From contig JAODUP010000275.1 of NCBI GenBank assembly GCA_025642065.1, positions 680,001 to 744,000 on the forward strand: a stretch of DNA of 64,000 bases, given 5' to 3'. Numbering within the stretch: position 1 is the stretch's first letter; the number at the start of each line of letters is the position of its first letter. Made by a program: the position numbers and the translations under genes. The stretch is from Paralvinella palmiformis. Taxonomy: Eukaryota; Annelida; Polychaeta; Terebellida; Alvinellidae. The notes under the pieces were generated by a model. The model had not been told where the DNA came from, ran no database searches, and saw nothing but the letters and a program-made list of their open reading frames with translations. Of the stretch, positions 35,685 to 45,699 are shown piece after piece.

Positions 35685-36727
35685 TAAGGTCAACGTTTGG
35701 ACGTCGACCGAGTTATGAATTGTTAGTCCTAATTTGTTTTTAATCGCGATTACTTACATTGGTAATTATTTTGTGAAGCCACTGACGCGAAGTGACGAAA
35801 CAGAATAACAAAATAGGTCGTTTTAAAATGTGTACGGCCAGAAATTTGGCTGATTGGTTTATTGGTAATATATGTCTGGATATTGGCAATTTTAGCCGAT
35901 GTACTTCAGTATTGGGCGATGGTAGCCGTGTAATCTAATTACTGCCAATTGTCGTCATTATGTTAGAACGACCAAAAAGTATTACTGACTGTCATGTTAT
36001 TGGAGTATTTCGAAGTGTGGCCTGATTATACGTTGCTGATTCTAGCCATGATATGTTTGCGTTGTAATATCTGAATACTGTCATCTGTAGGTAGAATATT
36101 TAAATATTCTGAATTATACAAGCAGTCGGAATGTTTGAGCCGCAATCATAATGTACATATGACGATATAATTACTTACATACAGCTAACTGGAAATATTC
36201 ATGTTGATAGTCATAGTCATAACGTTCAAGGAATATAAATTTTAGCCGTGAATTGTGAACGTTGTGATGTCGTATAATACCCGAATAATATCGTCTCTAA
36301 GAGCGAGAGTGGTATCCAGGTCAACTCAGCCAGTGTTGGGATACGGGGACTATTATCAACTGACAATGTCGACCATGTTGTCTGTCTTCTGGTCACAATA
36401 ATAGTAATATTTTTGTATTTGTTTTTATCTCTTGTGTTATGCTTAATGTGTTCTTGAGGTACTCCTCAATCGTGAAGAATACAAACTCAGTAGATGATTT
36501 ATTTTCCATGCGTTAAGGTATTGATAATATGCATGATGAAAGATGACTATAAGTCATAAGGCTTAAGTTGTATAATATTACGACATACTTGTACTCTAGG
36601 TTTGTCAATTCCTCGATAATGATTATTGTTATCTGACTGTATGATATTCATATTGTTCACTTATATATATATATATTTATGTCATAAGTCATTCATGTTA
36701 CCTTACTGACTGGTTCAGTGTATTGTA

Positions 36728-36824
<97 letters not shown>

Positions 36825-36882
36825 TATAGAAGATCAACAGTATTTAGCATTAGCAACATGCATTAAAACATAAAATTGTCAA

Positions 36883-36913
<31 letters not shown>

Positions 36914-37031
36914 ATTACTTGTCTACTTTTACGGTACCATCATCAGTATAAATGATAACAGTATATGATACTACTACTAATAATGATTTATGATTATGAT
37001 GAAAACGAATATTTTTTTGTTTATCAATAAA
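35685..37031 (+). other. probable 3'UTR and flank of the membrane-protein gene
   Basis: No ORF. Contains a (CA)n-(TA)n compound repeat at 36735-36820 and (GT)n at 36886-36912. Candidate poly(A) signal AATAAA at about 37026. (AAT)n follows at 37052-37087. Confidence 0.4.
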
Positions 37032-37049
37032 ATCTAACTGATGACGTCC

Positions 37050-37089
<40 letters not shown>

Positions 37090-37384
37090 ATATTATTATT
37101 TTATCATATTAGAATGTAACCAAACTGAGCACGTATTAATTCAAAAGTGAAAAAATAAATAAATGCAACTTTCCATTTAAAAGTAATGTCTTTCCCAAAC
37201 GTTTTATGTCAGGATGTTAAAGGGCATCTAGCGACAATCAAACCTTCATTTACATATTATAATTATTAATTGTAAGCTAGTTCCATGTATTAGTATTAAG
37301 TATTTAGCTACATCTGACAGTTATCTATCTGTAACATGTTTTATATTTATTGTACAAGTTATAAACACACACACAAATCCACAA

Positions 37385-37575
37385 AATATAGGTCACGTAA
37401 TTTATTGATGTTTTACTGTCACTTTCGTGCACAAATATCTAAATGAGCTACCTTCAAAAGTAACAGTGCAAAGTAAATGGTGAAACATCCTCCAAACATG
37501 CTCATGCCAAAGTTAGAACTCAGATGGTTGAGATCTATGGCCAACCACACTACCAGTTACCAGTAGACCACACAT
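37385..37575 (-). mobile_element. SINE family B copy, degenerate
   Basis: The reverse complement keeps the order of family B: ACTGGTAGTGTGGTTGGCC, GGATGTTTCACC, TTTTGAAGGTAGCTCATTTAG, GTGCACGAAAGTGAC and GTAAAACATCAAT. It has many substitutions, so it is an old copy. Confidence 0.7.
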
Positions 37576-37734
37576 GTACCATATATAATAATGTGTCTTA
37601 TTCTATATCAGTACTATCTGACAACAAACTCAACTCCCCGAGGATAATACATCATGTAATTTATAGCCAACATTTATAGTTGTGTAATAAACGTAGTAAT
37701 ATATATTACTATCAATCACCAGATGCTGGTCTAA

Positions 37735-37845
37735 AACAACCTCTTCACGGGTGAAGAGCTAGCACCTAGTAAGTGGATTCGAACCTGTGACCTCACGATT
37801 TGTATAATCCAGTACTTTACCACTGAACCATCATGATCTATACTG
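37735..37845 (-). mobile_element. tRNA-derived SINE fragment (family D)
   Basis: The reverse complement has an A-box-like ATGGTTCAGTGGTAAAGTAC and a B box GGTTCGAATCC about 45 bp later, then CTAGGTGCTAGCTCTTCACC. The acceptor-stem arms do not pair, so it is not a functional tRNA gene. Confidence 0.5.
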
Positions 37846-37898
37846 TACTACTACTACTACTACTCTCTCTCTCTCTACTAAGTCACATTACATTTACA

Positions 37899-38335
37899 AA
37901 GGCTAATATGTCACATTACATTTACAATTGTCGACTAAGTCGCATCATTTTACATTTACTAAAGTTAGACTAAGTCACATCACTTTACACGTACAAAGGT
38001 CGGCTAAGTCACATCACTTTACACGTACAAAGGTCGGCTAAGTCACATCACTTTACACCTACAAAGGTCGGCTAAGTCACATCACTCTACACCTACAAAG
38101 GTCGGTTAAGTCACATCACTCTACATCTACAAAGGTCGGCTAAGTCACATCACTCTACACCTACAAAGGTCGGCTAAGTCACATCACTCTACACCTACAA
38201 AGGTCGGCTAAGTCACATCACTCTACACCTACAAAGGTCGGCTAAGTCACATCACTTTACACCTACAAAGGTCGGCTAAGTCACATTATATTTACAACTG
38301 TCCACTAAGTCACATTACTTTACATTTACAAACTC
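37899..38335. repeat. 34-bp tandem array
   Basis: The unit is GGCTAAGTCACATCACT plus TTACACGTACAAAGGTC, period 34 (for example CGGCTA at 38001, 38035, 38069). About nine well-conserved copies lie at 37966-38284, with decayed units on both sides. Confidence 0.95.
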
Positions 38336-39098
38336 TGACGGAGCCAACTTTTTACATTTACAAAGGCTGACAAACAGTTAAATGATTAAGTTTTGAAAAC
38401 GGTCGATGGTCACCTGATACGAGTAATTATATTATAACAAAGTTATGAGGAAGAAATCAGGTTGAATACTTCACTTATAGAATAATCCCATTAATTAAGC
38501 CCGATGTAATATTGTAATAAATCACAATAAACCTTTGTTTATTTAGTTAACGAGTGAAATAAAAGATGAAAACTAGACTCAAATGTTAAATTATTTTAAT
38601 AAATTCTATAAAAATATAAATATGTGGCGCGTTAAATGACGAAAGTCGGCTATAAAAGATCAATTGATCGATTCTTGTTGGACCACGACTACAAGAACAG
38701 ATGTGGTAATCATATCAACTTCGCTTTGTATTATTCATCATCAATTTTGACGTCAATAAGAGACAACTCGGCATCATTATTGAGGGAGCATCAAACATCT
38801 GTTGAGGATGTACTGTTGGCAGTCTCTCGGCGTGTCGAAATATCGCGCCGTAGTTGGCTAAAATAGACATGACAGAGTGAAGTTGTGGGATGTCTCGAAA
38901 TTGTCGACCATGGTGTGGCCGGTGGTGTTCGGCATTCCTATACGTCTCTACATTATGTGTGTGTGCGTCCGTGCGTGCGTGCGTGTAAGGGAGGACTTAT
39001 AGTTGAGGAGCATTGGCCAGTTTTCAGTTATTGTCTTTCTAAATTAAGCAACTTTTTCCAACCTTCGCTTACCTCTGACAATCACCTACTAAAATGAG
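38336..39098. other. no gene seen
   Basis: The open frames at 38636-38866 and 38885-39097 show no domain. A GTGCGTGCGTGCG tract lies near 38958-38983. Confidence 0.45.
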
Positions 39099-39112
39099 GT
39101 GACACTCAATCA

Positions 39113-39290
39113 CCGACCGACCGACCGACTCACTCACTCACTCACTCACTCACTCACTCGCTCACTCGCTCACTCGCTCACTCGCTCACTCGCTCCCTCG
39201 CTCACTCACTCACTCACTCACTCACTCAATCATCACTCAATCACTCACTCACTCACTCACTCACTCACTCACTCAATCACTCGTGAGAAA
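39113..39290. repeat. (CTCA)n tetranucleotide tract with CTCG variants
   Basis: About 175 bp of CTCA repeat. A central block alternates CTCA and CTCG (about 39155-39200). The long reading frame across it is artefactual. Confidence 0.95.
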
Positions 39291-39963
39291 TGGATTAATA
39301 ACTACATGAAATTCCCTTTCCTTCGTTAGTTATTATTTAGTACTTATAGTTAAAAGTTTGTTATACTCCAACAGGAAGCTAAAACGAACGATAGCCTCGT
39401 CTTATTGGCAACGGGACGCCATTCCGAGAAGATATCTTACTGGCAACTCGATTTCGAGCCGGCTAAAAATCCCAATGCGCAGACATTCCTAAACCGATTA
39501 ATTTTAAACTGAACTTTTAAAGTTTCTCCATTGATCGATTATTTTGGGACAGCCCGTAGTTGTGTTCGTGGCGAGATCACATTCTGACGGCTTCAGTTTA
39601 TTAAAGACGTCATCTTGTAAGGAGGCTAGATTAAGACGGTTAGAAAAGGAGATATTGCATCACCGAATTATCATATCTGTTCATTTTACGGATAACATCA
39701 TCTACCGAGGTACGTTTAATTTCTTCTTGTCGTCTCGATGTAGAAAAGAGACAATTTACTTTGTTTTAATACACGTTATGGCAAATATTACACATTATTT
39801 TATTCTACAGAAGTGTTTATCTTAGGGGAGCATTTAATAATAATAATAATAATAGTAACAATAATAATAATGCCATTATTATTACTAATATTTACACATT
39901 TTCATAATATCGTTATACTAACTTACATTAAAGGTGAAGTTTGAAATAAATATTCAGTGATAA

Positions 39964-39995
<32 letters not shown>

Positions 39996-40380
39996 CGGGG
40001 TCTAAAATGAAATGGGAAAGGTCAACAAAGTTCACGGTTAGAATGGTTACCTTATAGATTAAACTACGTATAATGATAAGAAATCGATGAATTCCATCAG
40101 CTTCAAACATAAAAACATTTCCCGAGTTATGATAGTTCAAGATCATATCCAACATACAGTCAGTTCTATAATATAATTCGATCTCGGTGCTCATTGTTTG
40201 GACTATCTGATTAAACTGAAATATTATAATCGTAATGAATAATATATACATGAATGAGTGCGTGTGTGTGTGTGCGCGCGCGCGTGCGTGCGTGCGTGTG
40301 TGCGTAGCATTGTAAAAACAACTTAATATTAAAGAGAACCTAACGGTTACAACAATGAATTATTACAAAAGCCGATAATA
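39291..40380. other. upstream flank of the Cys-rich gene; (AAT)n and (GT/GC)n tracts
   Basis: (AAT)n at 39836-39870 and (ATT)n at 39966-39993. An alternating GT/GC tract at 40260-40305 has Z-DNA potential. No promoter element can be assigned with confidence. Confidence 0.5.
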
Positions 40381-40419
40381 TTTTTGACAAATCCCGCCAG
40401 ACTGTCGACACCGGTGAGG

Positions 40420-40680
40420 ATGAAGTCTCTCCTGCTGGTACTCATCACAGCCGTGGCGTACACATCGGCCACGATGGTGTACTCGAAGCCGAAGAAGCGT
40501 ACGGAACAGTTGCCCCTGTGCCCCACGGAGGTGTACGAGACTCACTGCCAGAAGAGGGACGCCGCTTGTTATCCAACAGTAAACCAAGTCTACTTCGATT
40601 ACGACTTCAGATCCAATGATCTCAAGACAGTTGAGGCTATTCTGGATAACGATCAAAGGTGTACCTGTCTATGCGGCAAG
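40420..40680 (+). CDS. Cys-rich protein exon 1
   Basis: Encodes residues 1-87: signal peptide, SKPKKRTEQLPLCPTEVY and the end RCTCLCGK, then donor GTAATA. A possible acceptor CCGCCAG at 40394-40400 suggests that a 5'UTR exon may exist upstream. Confidence 0.85.
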
Positions 40681-41236
40681 GTAATAGACAGAAGTTTAAC
40701 AGATGTTCATCTTTTGTATCTCGTCATTATCGTATATTTAATTTCGGTTTCGTCATTAAATCTGTTGACGTATTCGCTATAAATTAAACGAGTTCAGACC
40801 CCAAAAGGAACAAAATATGTAGATAAGATAAACACAGTTCGTATGTTATCATTTTGTTAGATATCCTGTCGATTATAGAGGACGTTTAGAGGACAAAATA
40901 AAGAGGTAGAATGGGGATATTTTAGAATGTTTACGATGATGTTAATTATAGATGTATATAGTTTTAAGACAGCCACAGACACTAACTAACTGTCATTGTA
41001 ATGTTGATGTTTAATTCGGATAGAATACGGTTTTATCTTCATTGTTATCTATTCATCAGATGCTTGGAGAACAGTGTGACTTTGGTGGCACGTGCATGTT
41101 CCCTGCCATGTGTTCATCGGATCAGAAATGTATACGTAAGAAATAATGTTTATTGTCAGTTTAGTGAAACAATATTGATCCGACTAGCGTATCTTCACGA
41201 TATATTTACTAAATAAGTGATGCTAGACATATTTTG

Positions 41237-41285
<49 letters not shown>

Positions 41286-42218
41286 TATATAAGACCATAC
41301 ACTGAATATAATGACAGAACAAAAAATGTCTTAATGGTATAGTGACCAGCATCTTTTCGGGAGAGTATCCCACAAAATGTTTTAAGACAAATCCTGTGAA
41401 GGCGACTTATGTGGAACCTGGACAGAATCCAGTGGAAATTGGTACCTTTGACAGCCAGTAAGTACAAAAAGGACGAACACTCCCCTCACCTCCGGCGCAT
41501 GATACAATTATCCACTCAAAACTCACCCCCCTCCCCTACACCGTTAACATACACATTTGTTGACAAATTAACCTTAAAATCTAGGCAATAATCCATTTTA
41601 TTTTATTCGGTCTATATAACTGTCGGCCTGTATCACCATAGGTCTATATAACTGTCGGCCTGTATCACCATAGGTCTATATAACTGTCGGCCTGTATCAT
41701 CATAGGTCTATATAACTGTCGGCCTGTATCACGATAGGTCTATATAACTGTCGGCCTGTATCACCATAGGTCTATATAACTGTCAGCCTGTATCACCATA
41801 GGTCTATATAACTGTCGGCCTGTATCACCATAGGTCTATATAACTGTCGGCCTGTATCATCATAGGTCTATATAACTGTCGGCCTGTATCACCATAGGTC
41901 TATATAACTGTCGGCCTGTATCACCATAGGTCTATATAACTGTCGGCCTGTATCACCATAGGTCTATATAACTGTCGGTCTATATCACCATAGGTCTATA
42001 TAACCGTTAGCCTATATCACCATAGGTCTATATAACTGTCGGTCTATATCACCATAGGTCTATATAACCGTTAGCCTATATCACCATAGGTCTATATAAC
42101 CGTTAGCCTATATCACCATAGGTCTATATAACAGTTAGCCTATATCACAGTAGGTATACAACTATGGGTCTATATAACTGTCGACCTGTATATATAGTCT
42201 ATATAATGCCAATATCAA

Positions 42219-42278
<60 letters not shown>

Positions 42279-43016
42279 ACCTATATATATTTTGACCTAT
42301 ATATCTGTTGACCTATATATTTTGACACACATATATATTGACCTATATATGTGTTAAACTATATAACCAAACTAGCGCACGTGTTAAAGTGATGATGAGA
42401 GTCGAGGAGAGAAAACTATCGATATTTTAACATTTTGTTATTCACGCAAATAATCATGATTTTATTAATTTATGATTGACACAGATGTGGATTATTGTAA
42501 CGCCGACTCTTAACAAAATGAAATTTTATGATAATTTAATATTAAAGTGAATGGCCAGCCATTTATTGGTTTATGTTTGTGTAGTCATTAATCTACACAC
42601 CATAAACGTTAGCTATAAAGGGTTCATAATGATAGATTATTAATTATATTAATATAATGTTATAATGAGCTAGGATCCTGAAATAAGTAATCTATAATAA
42701 TATTGTAAATCGTTCTTTGACACACACATGTAGTTATTAATATGTTTAATATCTTCTTCAAAGTTATTTAAATCTTGTTACTTTTTTCCAATTTACACAT
42801 AATTTCTTCACATCTATTCCAATTCTACATATTTCGTCCGACCCAATACATAGACGCAAAGTGTTTATGATTTCTTTCAATATCAATCATTGTCAGACAC
42901 CATATATGCTCATCTCTGGTTGAATTATTTTCAGGTGTCACATGCAGAAATACCTTTACGAGGTAGAACCGGACCTGGAGTTGAAATTCGTTAGCGTGAA
43001 TCTGCTCTCGATCTAA
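40420..43016 (+). CDS. secreted cysteine-rich protein, 177 aa, family not recognised
   Basis: Coding exons 40420-40680, 41060-41135, 41343-41457 and 42935-43016, all GT-AG and in frame (intron phases 0, 1, 2). The start at 40420 is chosen because it gives a clear signal peptide (MKSLLLVLITAVAYTSA, cleavage about residue 17); an in-frame ATG at 40384 would precede it with a polar stretch. The mature part has 12 Cys at 34, 43, 50, 81, 83, 85, 93, 99, 105, 111, 125 and 152, enough for six disulfides, with a dense CTCLCGK to DQKC core across the exon 1-2 junction. A dibasic-rich SKPKKR segment follows the signal peptide. It has no transmembrane segment. I do not recognise the domain; a secreted effector, matrix or defence protein are all possible. 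Confidence 0.85.
41060..41135 (+). CDS. Cys-rich protein exon 2
   Basis: Acceptor TTCATCAG, donor GTAAGA. Encodes MLGEQCDFGGTCMF, then PAMCSSDQKCI and one base of Leu113. Cysteines are spaced C-x5-C-x5-C-x5-C. Confidence 0.88.
41343..41457 (+). CDS. Cys-rich protein exon 3
   Basis: Acceptor GGTATAG, donor GTAAGT. Encodes residues 113-150 (SIFSGEYPTKCFKTNPVKAT, then VEPGQNPVEIGTFDS) with a single Cys, and two bases of Gln151. Confidence 0.85.
41609..42152. repeat. 32-bp minisatellite, 17 units in register
   Basis: The unit starts GGTCTATATAACTGTCGGCC and continues TGTATCACCATA, with start points at 41609, 41641 and so on to 42121 without any phase change. Late units carry CCGTTAGCCTATATCACC variants, giving a gradient along the array. 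It lies in intron 3 of the Cys-rich gene and is followed by (AT)n at 42220-42275. Confidence 0.96.
42935..43016 (+). CDS. Cys-rich protein exon 4
   Basis: Acceptor TTATTTTCAG. Completes Gln151 and encodes CHMQKYLYEVEPDLELKF, then VSVNLLSI, then TAA at 43014-43016. A donor-like GTAAGT begins at 43020, 4 bp after the stop, so a 3'UTR intron is likely. Confidence 0.88.
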
Positions 43017-43158
43017 ACTGTAAGTAAATATCAAAAGTTCAAGAGGTCAACTTTATGGAACACCAAATAACAAAAATACGTAAGCTATAATAAACAAAAT
43101 AATAAGATACTCTCTAGGAGAGTTGTTACCTTTCAAACACCTTACTTGAGAACCAATC

Positions 43159-43226
<68 letters not shown>

Positions 43227-43308
43227 TAAAAGAGAGAGAGAGAGAGAGAGAGAAGTTGAAAATTATTGACAGAAATACACTAATATTTTATTTTATTTTA
43301 TTCTCCAG

Positions 43309-43565
43309 GTGAGTAATAACTGATGATGGACAAGTGTTTATTAGACCGTGAACACGCTCTGACTCCCCTCAACACTCCCTCAACACCCCATCAATCATTG
43401 TAACCGATGAAGTTTATTTACGTATAAGAACGTCACCTTTTACCTTTGTCAAGATCGAGTTAATAAAAAGGAAAACATTATTATAATATTCAATACGATG
43501 GTCACTAGAATCAACAAACATTGTCTGGGATATAATGTACTTCACCAAATAAACTATTACTTAAT
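43309..43565 (+). other. probable 3'UTR exon of the Cys-rich gene
   Basis: The T-rich acceptor TTATTCTCCAG ends at 43308. There are no coding constraints. Candidate poly(A) signals AATAAA near 43452 and 43546. The intron 43020-43308 holds (AT)n at 43163-43225 and (GA)n at 43230-43252. Confidence 0.5.
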
Positions 43566-44073
43566 TTCTCCTTACTGTAGTGTGTTTCTTTTTTATCTCG
43601 TTATTCACATTTTTGTCCATATACATATAAATAATTATAAATATTATATAAATAAATGAGTACAATTTAAAAAATAGAGAATGTCAGAACTATACGATAA
43701 CTGAATTTACCACATCCCTACTAATTAATAATAAGTTAAATACATGCACACACGCGCGCGCACACACACACACGCAGAGAGAGAGAGAGAGAGCGGAATT
43801 GAAGAATCAAGATGTATCATGTGACATCTCAGGCAGATACTTAGTATAAAAATATTTAGTATTTACATAACTGTACTCTAAGTCAGAGTATAAAACACTT
43901 TAGGATCCAGAGAAACACATCACGGCACATGTCATAAACCAACAATATGAAGTATTCAAAACATCATATAACAAAAAAAATTATATATCGATTATTTTTA
44001 CTATTATATACACTAAAATATTACTTGTACTATCGAACGATTAATAATTTTAGCTAAATATATATTAACATCA

Positions 44074-44112
<39 letters not shown>

Positions 44113-44115
<3 letters not shown>

Positions 44116-44275
44116 AATGTTGTCAATCCATAACAGTCCACAATTAATTATATCGAGGACTTAATGTTGGTATCTAGAATTCTAACGGACCGGAAACAGT
44201 TTAGAGAATAAACCAGATGGTCAAGATTGTATCTGTGATTTATTAATAATATACTTGATGACAATCTACAAACAC

Positions 44276-44276
<1 letters not shown>
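44113..44276 (+). mobile_element. solo LTR of the Gypsy element family, plus orientation
   Basis: About 164 bp, starting TGTAATGTTGTCAATCCATA and ending near CAATCTACAAACACA. It is the reverse complement of the LTRs at 54622-54788 and 59119-59283. No internal sequence adjoins it. It sits inside a compound (AT)n(GT)n / (AT)n microsatellite (44075-44112 and 44279-44334), which hides any target duplication. Confidence 0.88.
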
Positions 44277-44336
<60 letters not shown>

Positions 44337-44417
44337 TAATAATTGAAGCAGAATCATATGTCACTTAATGTTTCCAAAGTTTTATTAGTCAATTCCATAT
44401 AGTTATATAACCTCATA

Positions 44418-44600
44418 CATACCTCCGTGGTCAAGTCGGCAGCGCGTTGGACCACATATCACTACCATCTGAGGTCGAATCTCGGCGTGGGCATACCTGT
44501 TTCATCTTTGACTTTGTTTCATTACTTTTGAAGGTTGTTCGGCCCATTTAGCCTACCATGTGCACCAAAATGGCCGTTTTAAAACAATTATCATTTGATG
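44418..44600 (+). mobile_element. SINE family B copy
   Basis: ACCTCCGTGGTCAAGTCGGC (A box), GGTCGAATCTC (B box), TTTCATCTTTGACTTTG, CGGCCCATTTAGCCTACC and AATGGCCGTTTTAAAACAAT in family order. Nearly full length. Confidence 0.9.
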
Positions 44601-45012
44601 CCCTTTTTAAGGAAATAATACAAACATTTAGAAAAAAAATACACATATTTAAGCATTTATACGTTAGCTAGATTTATAATTAATGAAAATATAAGTAGTT
44701 CCCTTTTTTTATTTTAATGTTCGTTTTTCATTGCTGGAGTGGCGGAGCAAAGGGGGTGGGGGGTGAGGTGAGGAGTTTTTCTCGTAATTTATCAATATAT
44801 CGGCATCAATGTGTATGACACTATTAAAACATAAAACGTCATAAACACTGGCCGTAGATTAAGCGTAATTATCTGGTCGCCATAGTAACTTAAATTACGT
44901 TACCTTTACACACGAAAATGCCTCAGTCATAGACTCACAGCGTTTGTGTATGGGCAACTCAGCCTAGATTGATACACAGTATAGGTACATATAGTAAGTA
45001 GTAAGTGTGATA

Positions 45013-45305
45013 TCCGGTGGCCTAGCGGTTAAGCACCTGGCATCTGGTGCCAAGGGTCACAGGTTCGATCCCAGTAAAAGGTCGAAACCTTTCCAGAGAT
45101 TAATTTCTCGGTTCACAACATCGTGGGTGGCTGTAAAACACTCTGGCAGTGACCAGCCTCAGGGTATTTCGGCTCCATCTTTCCGTACTGCTCCCATGTG
45201 GGTGGTGGGGGAGGAGGTCCCTCAATCACTCCAACATAGAGGCTGTGCCGAATAAACGACAGCCTGGAGATTCTCCCCCCAAAAACAAAACAAAAAACAA
45301 AACAA
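45013..45305 (+). mobile_element. SINE family A copy (short form)
   Basis: Head CCGGTGGCCTAGCGGTTAAG with B box GGTTCGATCCC, body ACACTCTGGCAGTGACCAGC, GGTATTTCGGCTCCATC, AACATAGAGGCTGTGC, and GGAGATTCTCCCC followed by a CAAAA-rich tail to about 45305. AGTAAGTG flanks both sides, a possible 8-bp target duplication. ORFs across it are artefacts. Confidence 0.92.
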
Positions 45306-45699
45306 ATACAGTTTTAAGTAAGTGGTTTATTCAATGACATATACAACAACGTTATTACATATTTATATCACATAATATTATTTACAAACATATACTATCA
45401 GGCCAACAGACAAGCAAAAAGTTGTAACCTCCAAAATAAAGACCAAACATGTAGAACATAATTGATTATAGGAGGAGGCGCAGTGGCCTAAAATTACATA
45501 TTTAACTGTCTATGTTCACTGTCCAAGTGTACTGATTATGGCGATAACATAACATAATATAATATAATATTGTACAATATAGTATACAATATATGTAATT
45601 CATAAATGACTTTGTTAATTTGAGTTCGTAAGAATTTTCTTTAGAGATCTATTAAAGTTATGTTGCGATCTTAACTGTCTTATTGTTTCTAGCAGTTTG

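Noticed and set aside
37899..38335. CRISPR-like appearance of regular repeats
   Set aside because: The repeats are directly tandem without unique spacers, and the genome is eukaryotic; the same applies to 41609-42152.
39099..39329. 76-aa ORF of Leu-Thr-His-Ser repeats
   Set aside because: Translation of the CTCA tetranucleotide tract.
44430..44500. tRNA-like sequence on the plus strand
   Set aside because: Head of a SINE B copy; the same sequence with body recurs in several places.
45007..45255. 82-aa plus-strand ORF
   Set aside because: Translation of SINE A.
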